Part shown: piece by piece, positions 1 to 8,304 of the stretch
How positions within the stretch are numbered: position 1 is the stretch's first letter
How the letters are laid out: each line of letters opens with the position of its first letter
Origin: Saprospiraceae bacterium
GTDB lineage: Bacteria > Bacteroidota > Bacteroidia > Chitinophagales > Saprospiraceae
Direction of reading: 5' to 3'
DNA: 32,104 bases
NCBI GenBank assembly: GCA_020628085.1
Contig: JAHDFQ010000015.1
Coordinates: forward strand, 9,663 to 41,766
Notes under the pieces: model-generated
What the model was told of the DNA's origin: nothing
Database searches by the model: none
Seen by the model: only the letters and a program-made list of their open reading frames with translations
Made by a program: the position numbers and the translations under genes

Positions 1-194
1 CCTTTACCGCACCCAATCTGCTGCTTTAAATGCCCCTCGATTATGCAAAATCCATTGCGATTCATTCAACGGACAAAACCCCTTTGTAGGCAAGAGTTTT
101 TGCAGGTGGCTACTCTTTTTTATGATTACCAAAACTAGGCGAGTCAATATGTGCTATAAAACCAAATGCTGGATTCCTATATCGTTGTAATCAA
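1..194. other. Unassigned left edge, no gene supported
   Basis: No complete gene is visible here. The plus strand has a frame open from the window edge that stops at 188-190, and another that stops at 136-138. The minus strand has two open stretches that would join into one protein-like reading only through a frameshift at a run of A/T near 115-121. None has a start codon or a motif I recognise. It could be a gene end, a decayed gene or part of a dispersed repeat. Confidence 0.3.
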
Positions 195-195
195 C

Positions 196-223
196 AAAAA
201 AAGGGCGAAGCATTGCTCCGCCC
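196..223 (-). terminator. Rho-independent terminator of the S8 protease gene
   Basis: Read on the minus strand, an 8-bp stem (GGGCGGAG pairing with CTTCGCCC, one G-T pair) with loop CAATG is followed at once by seven T residues. It begins 13 bases after the protease stop codon, which is the textbook arrangement. Confidence 0.9.
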
Positions 224-236
224 AATCAATAATGGG

Positions 237-3041
237 TTATAATTTGATAAGAGGTATAGTATAAGATTTATTTGTTTCGATGATCGATAAATAATAGACA
301 CCGCTGGGAAGAAGCGGGTCTATTTCTACGGAATAGGTCTTTGCACCTTTCTGGGTAATTGTGGCTCGCTCTGTACATTCTAAACCAGCTACACTATGTA
401 GCCGAATATTAGAATTTGGAGAGAGCGTTTGAATAGAATTCAGTGTAAAGGCATGTTCAAATGGATTCGGTGAAACCGTCCAAATATTCGATGCTTCTCC
501 TGAAAAATTAGTTGTTTCTTCTATCGCTGTCGTAGGATTATTTGTGTTGGTTGTGTCAACATCTATTTCATGATGATAGCCATCCGTTTCCTCACAATTT
601 GGTAGTAAACTTGGTGTACAAGGTACGGCATTGGTTCGTTGACTTTCTTTATTGTTAGCCGTAACACTTCTTACGGAAAACCAATATTCTTCATCTAAGT
701 TCATATTATAAACAATACTAATGCAAGTATCCTCTGTAACAGCTATGGATTCCATAATATCACAATTAAGAACACTAATTTCATAGGTGTCTGACATTGG
801 TGTTTTATCCCAAGACAATTGAACATGATCCATGCACGGAGAGTGTACAGTCAGGTTTTGTGGAATTGGTAATATTTGAAAGTTTTCTTCATTAAAAACA
901 TATGTTTCTTCATCAATTTTGCGGATACGCACTTTACCATTTTCTGTCCACACATCAGGTATTTCCCATAAAAATTGACGTTGATTAGCAGGAATATTGT
1001 GTCCAATTTTTATCCAGTTCAAGCCACCATCCAAAGAGTAATCTATTCCAAAAAGAGACGTGTTGTTACTGGCAGCATCCCACTGAATATATTCTGTTTC
1101 ATTCGGTTGCCATTGTTCTTTTCCAAAAGGATAGGTCAATTGAATAGTAGGCTCGACGAAGTCATACGTCACATGATAATTTTGTGTTCCTAAAGGAATT
1201 TGAAAACCACGAACTTGAATTTCGTAGGTTCCGGCTACTGGAAAATCGATGGTTACTTGTTCAATATTATTCAAATGATCAATTGCACGAACGGCTGGTT
1301 TCGTGACGTCATTCGGGTTCGGGTTAAGTGTCCAAGGGCGAAAAACTGCACCATTGGAGTCTGTAATTCTTAAATCTAAATCATTGATTAACGTTTGTGG
1401 TGTATCCATTTCACCTGCTAGATCGTGCCAATATAACATGAATTTTACCTGTGATAAACCCACAGGAACATCAATAGAATATTTATTAAATTCGGCATGT
1501 TCAATCGTATCTGAAATATATCGTTCTTGTTCAATAACTTCTATAGCTCGCAAAGCATTAAATGCTCCAAAACCATAAATATAATCAGGGTTTGGAGCAC
1601 CTAAATCATCAGCAGTATTGCAACTAATAGCCTTCATCAATGCACCGCTTGGATATGCATTGTTATGAAGTTGTTTGTATCGTTCGTATAATAAAGCAAT
1701 ATTTCCAGCTACAGCAGGCGTAGCCATACTTGTTCCACTGATTTCAAAGTAATTGTAATCTCGACCCATAGATTGAACATTGACTCCCGGTGCACAGATT
1801 TCTGGTTTGATACGTCCATCTAGTGCTGGGCCACGGCTTGACATGTTAGCAATGTTACGATCACCATCAATTGCTCCAACGGTTAATACATTTTTGGCTG
1901 AGCCATAATATCTTAAAACTGTTTTATAGCCTTGTGGATAATCACTACAAGAATCATTTCCACTATTTCCTGCTGCAAAAAGATGAAGCAAGTGTGGATG
2001 TTCTGTCAATTGTCGATCTAGATTGATACTGGAATAGTTATATGCACCATTCGTTGCACAATCTGCACCAACACCATAAGAATTATTGGTAATGCACATG
2101 TCAAATGCCTCTATATATTCTTCCGTTTCGTAAATAATATCAGTTGTCTTTTGAATAATAAGTTCCGCCTCATGCGCCATTCCTTTGGACTCTGGAAACA
2201 AGTGACCAGCTCCTGCAATAGAACCAGCTACGTGATCTCCGTGCGCTCCATAAGAATTGTAAGTACCATCAGCTTGATTGATAATTCGACAATTTAAATC
2301 AATATGATTGCCTAGTTCTCCACCATCACCGACTCCAATAACTATATTTTTACCTGTGAGGGCTCGTCCACCAATAGCAGTTGAGGTTAGAACATTGGTG
2401 CGCTGAATTTGAGTGTTTTCATAATTTAGTCGTTGTACGTCAGGACTAATTTTTTCTATCCAACGAACATTTGGATGCTGTGCTAACTGCTCTATATAAT
2501 GTTGCTTGATCGTCATATGAACGATAGATGCTTTTTTATTCAAGCGTTGGGTGATAATGGTTTGGTAGGTTGCATTGAAAATAACCCAATCTTCTTTTTC
2601 AAATGGTGTGTTTAAAATAACCGCTATTTCAATAGTTGAATGTTTACTGTTTTTCGATGGATTAGATAACTGATCTTTAAGTGCACTAGATATTTTTGAT
2701 GTTGATTCTACTTTTTCAATGGTATGAATGCCATATGTGCGAAAGATATTAGGATGTATCCGAGTAGAAATTTTTGCCAAATATTTATTATCATTTTTAT
2801 AAGCCAATAGTTCAATACCAGATAGAGCCATTTGCTGGATTACCTCATTATTAGGTAGTGTATCTAATGTTATATGAACATAAGCATAATTATCAAATGT
2901 ACTTTTATGAATAGCATCAAAATGAATACTCAGTTGATCTAATCTATTTGACAGATTAAAATCCATGTGTTGTCCTATCATTTGCACCGAAATGAACAAT
3001 ACGATCATCACGCTGCAAAGTCTTTTGTGTGTTAATCCCAT
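237..3041 (-). CDS. Secreted subtilisin-like (S8) serine protease with T9SS sorting domain
   Basis: Extracellular endopeptidase. With the ATG at 3041 the protein has 934 residues and opens with a signal peptide (MGLTHKRLCSVMIVLFISV). An in-frame ATG at 3098 would add 19 residues with no signal-like character, so I prefer 3041. The catalytic triad is visible: Asp239 (GVGDGG), His267 (HGDHVAG), Ser438 (GTSMATP), with oxyanion Asn359 (AAGNSG). The roughly 200 residues before the triad are probably an inhibitory propeptide. After the catalytic domain come a jelly-roll-like domain, an Ig-like segment and a fibronectin-III-like segment (CMDHVQLSWDK). The last 82 residues or so, from WTVSPNPF, form a type A T9SS C-terminal sorting domain. 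The protein should therefore be exported by Sec and T9SS and released or anchored at the cell surface. It is a single-gene unit with its own terminator. The substrate is unknown. Confidence 0.92.
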   Translation of the reverse strand: MGLTHKRLCSVMIVLFISVQMIGQHMDFNLSNRLDQLSIHFDAIHKSTFDNYAYVHITLDTLPNNEVIQQMALSGIELLAYKNDNKYLAKISTRIHPNIFRTYGIHTIEKVESTSKISSALKDQLSNPSKNSKHSTIEIAVILNTPFEKEDWVIFNATYQTIITQRLNKKASIVHMTIKQHYIEQLAQHPNVRWIEKISPDVQRLNYENTQIQRTNVLTSTAIGGRALTGKNIVIGVGDGGELGNHIDLNCRIINQADGTYNSYGAHGDHVAGSIAGAGHLFPESKGMAHEAELIIQKTTDIIYETEEYIEAFDMCITNNSYGVGADCATNGAYNYSSINLDRQLTEHPHLLHLFAAGNSGNDSCSDYPQGYKTVLRYYGSAKNVLTVGAIDGDRNIANMSSRGPALDGRIKPEICAPGVNVQSMGRDYNYFEISGTSMATPAVAGNIALLYERYKQLHNNAYPSGALMKAISCNTADDLGAPNPDYIYGFGAFNALRAIEVIEQERYISDTIEHAEFNKYSIDVPVGLSQVKFMLYWHDLAGEMDTPQTLINDLDLRITDSNGAVFRPWTLNPNPNDVTKPAVRAIDHLNNIEQVTIDFPVAGTYEIQVRGFQIPLGTQNYHVTYDFVEPTIQLTYPFGKEQWQPNETEYIQWDAASNNTSLFGIDYSLDGGLNWIKIGHNIPANQRQFLWEIPDVWTENGKVRIRKIDEETYVFNEENFQILPIPQNLTVHSPCMDHVQLSWDKTPMSDTYEISVLNCDIMESIAVTEDTCISIVYNMNLDEEYWFSVRSVTANNKESQRTNAVPCTPSLLPNCEETDGYHHEIDVDTTNTNNPTTAIEETTNFSGEASNIWTVSPNPFEHAFTLNSIQTLSPNSNIRLHSVAGLECTERATITQKGAKTYSVEIDPLLPSGVYYLSIIETNKSYTIPLIKL

Positions 3042-3180
3042 GATAAATGACGACTCATTTGTTTCAAGACATAGCATGGGAGGGTGTAATGATGGCATTA
3101 CACAGTTACTTTGTCCTAAAGTAATTTAGGCTGATTAATTTTCTTTGTTTTGAAAATTCAATGAAGTCAAGTGTTTAGAA

Positions 3181-3211
3181 AGGAAAACCAAAATGGGGTA
3201 ACATACCCCAT
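3181..3211 (-). terminator. Terminator-like hairpin upstream of the protease
   Basis: A perfect 8-bp stem (ATGGGGTA/TACCCCAT, 3193-3211) with a 3-nt loop is followed on the minus strand by TTTTGGTTTTCC. It could stop read-through from the mbn operon before the protease promoter. The T-tract is interrupted, so confidence is moderate. Confidence 0.45.
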
Positions 3212-3502
3212 CGGTTCTCTCAAATATCACAGAGTAATATTTTCCTTAGCACAAGGACAGAATTAAATTCTCCTTTTATGGTTTAGGATGTGAGATTTTT
3301 GGTACAAGCATTATTATTTAGAGCCAATAAATGTAGATTTAAAGACTAAATTGATAAATAATACGTGCGTAATGTATGGAGCTGTATTGGGGAGTATATT
3401 GTTAAATGTATGTAATTGTAGTACTACAAACACTATCCCAAAAAGCGTGAAGGTATTGTTAAATAGGAAAAATGATATAATTTGGTGTGACAGGCATTTT
3501 GT

Positions 3503-3526
3503 AACACCTTGTTATAACAAGGTGTT
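3503..3526. repeat. 24-bp perfect palindrome downstream of mbnH
   Basis: Each 12-base half (AACACCTTGTTA) is the exact reverse complement of the other, with no spacer. It lies 55 bases past the mbnH stop codon. It may be the operon's 3' hairpin, but there is no clean T-tract on the minus strand. It may instead be a binding site for a dimeric regulator. Confidence 0.5.
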
Positions 3527-3581
3527 TACTTACGTTTTAATTCAGTAGTAATATCGTGAATTATATTAATGTATAAGTAAC

Positions 3582-4751
3582 TTATTCAAAAGGATTATTA
3601 TAGTGTGGATCACTAAAATAGGTCGTATCAGAAAGCATTTTCATAAATGCAATAATTTCCGTTTTTTCCTTTTCTGTGAGGTTAAGAGGTTTAATATTTG
3701 CATCAACATTTATAAAAGGGTGCCCTCCACTGCTATAATGATCCATTACTTCTTCTAAAGTTTGGAAACGACCATCACGCATATAAGGTGCCGAAAATTC
3801 AATATTTCGAAGCGAAGGCGCTCTGAACTTTCCATAATCTAACTCTCTATTGGTTATGGCTCCAAGTCCTCGATCCATAAAATCATCGTAGCTTCCAACA
3901 GAATCTATGCCATTATTAAAATATTCATTTGCGGTAAATAAAGGTGGGCCGTGGCAATGACCACATTCTGCATGTGTGACAAGGGTTGGGTCTTGTTCAT
4001 CAAAAAACATATCATTACCATTCAATTCAGCATCAGTAGGAAACAGAAAAGGATCATTTTGGTAAAATATCTTATCGTATTTAGAGTTTCCGCTAATTAG
4101 TGTTCGTTCGTATTGTGCAATGGCTTTTGTTGCTAAATCTTTAGTGATTTCATTCGTATTTTCGATACCAAAAGCTTTTCTAAATAATTCAGGATAGAAA
4201 TCACTCCTACGAAATTTTTCTTCTACGTTTCCCCAATCTTCATGCAATTCAACAGGGTCTTCAACAGGCAGTAGGGCTTGTGCTTCCAAGGTCTGAACTC
4301 GTCCATCCCAGAACAATCCCTTATTGAAAAACCCCACATTTAACAAACTCATAGAACTGCGGGGGCCTGATATACCATCAACTCCTGGACTCACTGCCAA
4401 ATTATCTGTAAAAGCGGCTTTTGGATGATGGCAAGAAGCACAAGACATGGTACTATCAATAGATAATATCGGATCAAAAAATAAAAAATGTCCTAGTTTT
4501 ACACCGTCTTCTGTCAACGGATTATCCGCAGGAATTTCCATTGGTGGGAAACCAGGCGGAATCTGCAATGCAAAATCCTGTGGATTATACGTAATATTGG
4601 TCAAATCCTTTCCTCCAAACGGTGATGGGTTAGCAACTCCACCACCTACTTCGTCATCTCCCATAACAGAGTCTTTGCAAGCTGTGCCCAAGAGCAAAAT
4701 AAGACTTGCAAATATTAAAAAGAATGAATGTTTGTAAGAAAAGGTTAGCAT
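3582..4751 (-). CDS. mbnH: MbnH-like diheme cytochrome c peroxidase family lipoprotein
   Basis: Periplasmic diheme enzyme of the bacterial cytochrome c peroxidase/MauG superfamily. The family member MbnH oxidises a Trp of its partner MbnP to kynurenine, which creates a copper site. With the ATG at 4751 it has 389 residues and a lipoprotein signal ending in LGTAC (Cys25). An ATG at 4802 would overlap the upstream gene and add a charged, non-signal extension. Two c-type heme motifs are present: CASCH (residues 104-108) and CGHCH (263-267). The C-terminal family block RAPSLRN...APYMRDGRF is also present. It follows mbnP by 10 bases, so the two are co-transcribed. The function as MbnH rather than a plain peroxidase rests on this adjacency. 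No other heme protein is encoded nearby. Confidence 0.85.
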   Translation of the reverse strand: MLTFSYKHSFFLIFASLILLLGTACKDSVMGDDEVGGGVANPSPFGGKDLTNITYNPQDFALQIPPGFPPMEIPADNPLTEDGVKLGHFLFFDPILSIDSTMSCASCHHPKAAFTDNLAVSPGVDGISGPRSSMSLLNVGFFNKGLFWDGRVQTLEAQALLPVEDPVELHEDWGNVEEKFRRSDFYPELFRKAFGIENTNEITKDLATKAIAQYERTLISGNSKYDKIFYQNDPFLFPTDAELNGNDMFFDEQDPTLVTHAECGHCHGPPLFTANEYFNNGIDSVGSYDDFMDRGLGAITNRELDYGKFRAPSLRNIEFSAPYMRDGRFQTLEEVMDHYSSGGHPFINVDANIKPLNLTEKEKTEIIAFMKMLSDTTYFSDPHYNNPFE

Positions 4752-4761
4752 TTTATTTTTT

Positions 4762-5556
4762 TTATTGAGCTTTGATCGCTTGTAAATAATTTTGAACAAC
4801 ATACTTCATTAATTCACCATCCTGATGTACAGCACTATTATTTATGATATCTAAATAATCGTTTTCTGAACGCACTAGTAACTTTCTGACATCAATATCT
4901 ATAGTTGGTAGGGATGTATTATCCTCGTCAATTGTGATTGGCATATCGAATTCTATTTCGTTGTAGTATTCGTTGCCACCAGTATGATATACGATTCCAC
5001 TAGTAAATGTTCCGTCAAGGTCTACATCAACTTTCCCTTCAAGTTTCGCAAAAATATAACTGTCCCAGGCAGCCCAGTAATCTCCTGAACCACCAAGTGG
5101 ATGCGTTCCTGAATAATCAGATGGAGAGGTAGCGTTCAGTTCGTCAGAAACACCAATTCCAAACCTCATTCCTGTATATTCACCAGTTGCTACATCAGAA
5201 AATTCAATATTATAGCCTTCATTTGCACTATCAATGTCAAGGTTTTGATTGGTAAAATCAACCAATTCTATATTTGAAATTTCCACTTCACTACCATCAG
5301 CAGCTATCAAAGCAACATCCGAAACGAAGAAATTAAATCTTGTAAAAAAGATAGGCGTACCGTCTTCATATTCATAGGTATCACCAATAACGAAAGGCGT
5401 GCCATCATAGTTGGCAGAAAAATTTACACTTGCATCAACGGAACTAGGTGAAGGCGGCGTAGGTTCTTCAAGAACGATACTTCCATCGTGATCGTAATAA
5501 CATGAACTGAAAGATAACAATACGGCAAATAGAAAAAGTAAAGGAAATTGTTTCAT
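4762..5556 (-). CDS. mbnP: MbnP-family copper-binding lipoprotein with intact Trp pair
   Basis: Predicted periplasmic metal-binding lipoprotein of the MbnP family. I chose the ATG at 5556 (264 residues), which opens directly on the lipoprotein signal MKQFPLLFLFAVLLSFSSC (Cys19). The longer reading needs a TTG start. Family landmarks in order are the beta-strand block TRFNFFVSDVALIAADG, then GEYTGMRFGIGV, then THPLGGSGDYWAAWDSYIFAKLEG. In the last block His152 and Trp161/Trp164 match the region where MbnP carries the Trp converted to kynurenine. Its stop codon lies 10 bases before mbnH. Of the three paralogues in the operon it is the only one retaining both Trp residues, and it is closest to the enzyme. 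It is therefore the most likely substrate of MbnH. Confidence 0.88.
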   Translation of the reverse strand: MKQFPLLFLFAVLLSFSSCYYDHDGSIVLEEPTPPSPSSVDASVNFSANYDGTPFVIGDTYEYEDGTPIFFTRFNFFVSDVALIAADGSEVEISNIELVDFTNQNLDIDSANEGYNIEFSDVATGEYTGMRFGIGVSDELNATSPSDYSGTHPLGGSGDYWAAWDSYIFAKLEGKVDVDLDGTFTSGIVYHTGGNEYYNEIEFDMPITIDEDNTSLPTIDIDVRKLLVRSENDYLDIINNSAVHQDGELMKYVVQNYLQAIKAQ

Positions 5557-5653
5557 AAGCTTTTTTGATTGTAAAAGATACAATAGTTTAAATGAAAAAT
5601 AAAGATAATTGTAATAAAACTATACAACGAAATAAACAGGTGTATTGTATGAA

Positions 5654-5694
5654 AGTTGACTAACTTGATTAGAGTAATTAAGCAAATGTCAACT
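5654..5694 (-). other. Intra-operon hairpin before mbnP
   Basis: In the 177-base gap between the second and first mbnP genes, arms AGTTGAC/GTCAACT enclose a second near-complementary pair (CTTAATTA/TAATCAAG) around a CTC loop. No T-tract follows. It could tune relative expression or mRNA processing within the operon. That role is inference only. Confidence 0.3.
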
Positions 5695-5733
5695 ATGAAG
5701 CAGAATTTCTGGAATAGCAAACTAGGTAGATAA

Positions 5734-6498
5734 TTACTCTATGCGTAGTGCATCTGTAAAATTATCTGCTATAAAACTCATAATTGGAAGTTCTGTATAT
5801 ATGATATTATCATTTTGAATATCTAGGGCATCGCCATTTTGTGGAATGAATATTCTTTCTAGATCGACGATCAAACGAATCTTATTTTCTGTATTATCAT
5901 CTAATAAAATATTGGTTGGAAGTGTGATTTCTCTATAAATTGGATCAGAAATCGTTTCATAGATCAGGCTATGATTGAATTGTCCGTCACCATTTAAGTC
6001 TGCATCACCGCAAATTTTGGTAAATACATAACCCTCTTGACTCGAACGAAAATTACTTTCATCCTTCAAAGGATGTGAATCTCCGTAATCATCTGGTTTG
6101 GTATTATTGTATTCCGATGTTACACCTATTCCAAGTTTAATGCCGCTATAATCACCCAAAGGTATTTGCGAAAGCGGAATATTTATACCTTGTAGTGCGC
6201 CTGCTTCGGTTTGATTAGAATCGGTAAAATCAACGAGCGAAATATCTGAAATAAGGATTCCATTTGTCCCTTCTTGTAGTAATGTAATATTAGAAATGAA
6301 AAATTTAAATGAAGTGAAACGAACTTTAAAATCAGTTGGATAATCGTAAATAGTGTTCATCAATAGCAGTTCATCTCCATATTGAGCAACAAATTGAACA
6401 TTCGCATTAGTTGTTTCACTAATAGGCTTCACTTCTCTGTCGATACAACTCGTTACGACAAGTGTCAGTACTATAAATATGCTTTTGATATATCTCAT
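5734..6498 (-). CDS. MbnP-family lipoprotein paralogue lacking the Trp pair
   Basis: This is a paralogue of the neighbouring mbnP: 254 residues, lipoprotein signal MRYIKSIFIVLTLVVTSC (Cys18). It keeps the family blocks (TSFKFFISNITLL, GDYSGIKLGIGV, DSHPL at His142, EGYVFTKICGDADLNGDG). Aligned without gaps from HPL onward, the first Trp of mbnP becomes Arg151 and the second becomes Gln154. The site that MbnH would modify is therefore absent. The fold is probably retained. It may bind metal differently, partner another protein, or be diverging. It is read in the same direction as its neighbours, with 87 bases to the upstream gene's stop codon. Confidence 0.82.
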   Translation of the reverse strand: MRYIKSIFIVLTLVVTSCIDREVKPISETTNANVQFVAQYGDELLLMNTIYDYPTDFKVRFTSFKFFISNITLLQEGTNGILISDISLVDFTDSNQTEAGALQGINIPLSQIPLGDYSGIKLGIGVTSEYNNTKPDDYGDSHPLKDESNFRSSQEGYVFTKICGDADLNGDGQFNHSLIYETISDPIYREITLPTNILLDDNTENKIRLIVDLERIFIPQNGDALDIQNDNIIYTELPIMSFIADNFTDALRIE

Positions 6499-6585
6499 CC
6501 GAACTATTCCTTACTATTAAACCACACGTTGTGTTGTTTGATCTAATGATTGATAAAATCAACGGGACATTGATGAGGGGGATTA

Positions 6586-7452
6586 TTATGGTATAACTTC
6601 AAAAACATTAACAGTGTTTAAAAATACCTGATCCTTTATAGAATCATCTGAATCTACAGCAAAATTTATGCCTTTAAACCACTCTAAGTAATTGATCCTC
6701 AAATTTATAGCTACATTAGCACCTCTGTTCACTTCAAGTGTATTTATCAATGGTAATGTGATGGTAGTTAAGTTGTTGATATTCAGTTCTGTATCAATAG
6801 TTTCGGCTGTTGTATCTTTTTTAAGAATGATTTTATTAAAAATAAAACCTTGCTCAATATCAATGTATAATAAGTCATCTTCTGTGCCATTAAGAATATG
6901 CTCTTCAGGTAAAGATTCTAGAAAAATATGATTGGTCGGTTTTTGAATACCTATATTAAAACGAATCGAATCATAAGTATTTGTACCTGCATAGTTTCCA
7001 ATAATGTAATCGGCTTGAGTGCGTTTTATGAGGCTAAAGTTGTCTTCAACTATTGCCGATTCAAGGTTGTTTTCATCATTTAAAACCTCTATGGCCAGAG
7101 AATCTGTCACGCCTACATGTTCACCATTAGAATTGATTAGTTGAAGATTGGAAAGATAGAATCGAATATCATTGACAATGAAAAAATGACTCGAATCAGG
7201 CTCTACTGTTTGAATTCGATTCAAGGCAAAATCAGCATTATTATTTAAACTGTCTTTACCTAGTTTATGCTGCATCGTAAGGGTCAAAGTAGGGTAGGTA
7301 CAACAACATTCGGGTAGGTCGGGCGCACAACAATCTTCATCTGCTGTCACATCATAATTTGTCGCATTGATATCCAGACAACCTTCTTCTTTTTCGGCAC
7401 AGGCATTGCAAAAAAGTAGGATTAAAATGATATTAATAATAAACGGTCTCAT
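6586..7452 (-). CDS. Divergent MbnP-family lipoprotein with N-terminal Cys cluster
   Basis: A 288-residue lipoprotein (ATG at 7452; a TTG lies one codon upstream). The signal MRPFIINIILILLFCNAC gives a lipid-anchored Cys18. The mature start resembles the Cys-delimited CLDxxATNYD motif common in Bacteroidota surface proteins. It then continues DEDCCAPDLPECCCTYP, giving six cysteines within about 27 residues (25, 41, 42, 49-51). The rest matches MbnP: VNDIRFYLSNLQLINSNG, then YDSIRFNIGI, then IEQGFIFNKI. The Trp pair is replaced by Ile and Glu. The Cys cluster suggests thiolate metal binding or disulfides; this is inference. The gene starts 11 bases after the exonuclease gene's stop codon, so it belongs to the same transcript. 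Confidence 0.75.
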   Translation of the reverse strand: MRPFIINIILILLFCNACAEKEEGCLDINATNYDVTADEDCCAPDLPECCCTYPTLTLTMQHKLGKDSLNNNADFALNRIQTVEPDSSHFFIVNDIRFYLSNLQLINSNGEHVGVTDSLAIEVLNDENNLESAIVEDNFSLIKRTQADYIIGNYAGTNTYDSIRFNIGIQKPTNHIFLESLPEEHILNGTEDDLLYIDIEQGFIFNKIILKKDTTAETIDTELNINNLTTITLPLINTLEVNRGANVAINLRINYLEWFKGINFAVDSDDSIKDQVFLNTVNVFEVIP

Positions 7453-7463
7453 CAATAAGCGAT

Positions 7464-8288
7464 CTATTTATTTTTCAACTCCTTCTCATAATCTTTCAAG
7501 GCTTGTTTAACAAACTGCTTAACCTGAGAAGAAAATTCCTTATTTAAAATCCAATGATAATATTGACGATCTTTGTGGACGGTTGCCCCAACGGGTTTAT
7601 TAATATATTTTCCAAAATTAAACACCGCCACACCTTCACTATCATATTTTAGTCGTTGTGTGGCGTCGATGGTTTTTAAATCATTTGTAAATTCATGCAA
7701 AGCCGCCATATCATTTTTAATAGGTGCTTTCACTGGGTTTCCGTCGTAGTCCTCTGCATCTACACCTTTGTAGCGTTCAATTTGTCCTTTCAAAACAGCT
7801 ACCGTAGCTCTCACGTCTGCCATCGCATCATGTGCATTTTCGATGGTTTCTCCTGTATAAAATTTGAGTGCTGCACGAAGCGTACGAGGTTCCATTTTAT
7901 AAAAAATACGTTGAACATCTATACTACGTCGTTTGGACATATCAAACTCAATGCCCACACGAGCAAATTCTTCCATCAAAAGAGGTACATCAAAACGGTT
8001 AGAGTTGTATCCTGCTAAATCTGCATTGCCAATAAATTCAAAAATTTGTTGTGCAACTTGCTGAAATGTAGGTTTATTGGCAACATCTTTAGGCGAAATA
8101 CCATGGACACCCATTGCTTCCAGTGAAATGGGAATGCCAGGATTGATGAGCATGTTGAGTTCCGTTGGTTCATCACCATTTTTATGGTATTTTATCATAC
8201 CTAATTGAACGATCCGATCTCGAATCACATTCAAACCCGTTGATTCTAAATCAAAAAATATTAAGTCTCTATCTAAATTAAAGTCCAT
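7464..8288 (-). CDS. DEDDh 3'-5' exonuclease (DnaQ-like) with ExoX-like C-terminal domain
   Basis: Cytoplasmic nuclease acting on DNA or RNA 3' ends with two metal ions. The 274 residues show all DEDDh motifs: Exo I Asp13-x-Glu15 (FFDLEST), Exo II Asp100 (NRFDVPLL), and Exo III His153 with Asp158 (HDAMADV). The C-terminal third (VFNFGKYINKPVGAT...YYHWILN) resembles the small domain at the end of ExoX-like exonucleases. It is not the replicative epsilon subunit with certainty; it looks like the stand-alone type used in repair or turnover. It starts 16 bases after apbE and ends 11 bases before the first mbnP paralogue, so it is co-transcribed with genes of unrelated function. Confidence 0.9.
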   Translation of the reverse strand: MDFNLDRDLIFFDLESTGLNVIRDRIVQLGMIKYHKNGDEPTELNMLINPGIPISLEAMGVHGISPKDVANKPTFQQVAQQIFEFIGNADLAGYNSNRFDVPLLMEEFARVGIEFDMSKRRSIDVQRIFYKMEPRTLRAALKFYTGETIENAHDAMADVRATVAVLKGQIERYKGVDAEDYDGNPVKAPIKNDMAALHEFTNDLKTIDATQRLKYDSEGVAVFNFGKYINKPVGATVHKDRQYYHWILNKEFSSQVKQFVKQALKDYEKELKNK

Positions 8289-8304
8289 AGCCTATTTGTT
8301 AAAT

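Larger units (their letters stand above)
3042..3581. other. 540-bp intergenic region with two hairpins
   Basis: This gap separates the mbn operon end from the protease start. It is AT-rich. A 65-codon plus-strand frame at 3351-3548 has no recognisable homology, starts without context and runs through a palindrome, so I do not call it a gene. A box resembling the Bacteroidota -7 element (minus strand TACTTTAG, 3116-3123) lies about 75 bases before the protease ATG, without a clear -33 TTG. The two hairpins are listed separately. Confidence 0.5.

Noticed and set aside
3351-3548. 65-codon plus-strand open frame in the protease/mbn gap
   Set aside because: No recognisable motif, no promoter or ribosome-site context, and its 3' part is made of a perfect palindrome. 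It is likely chance.
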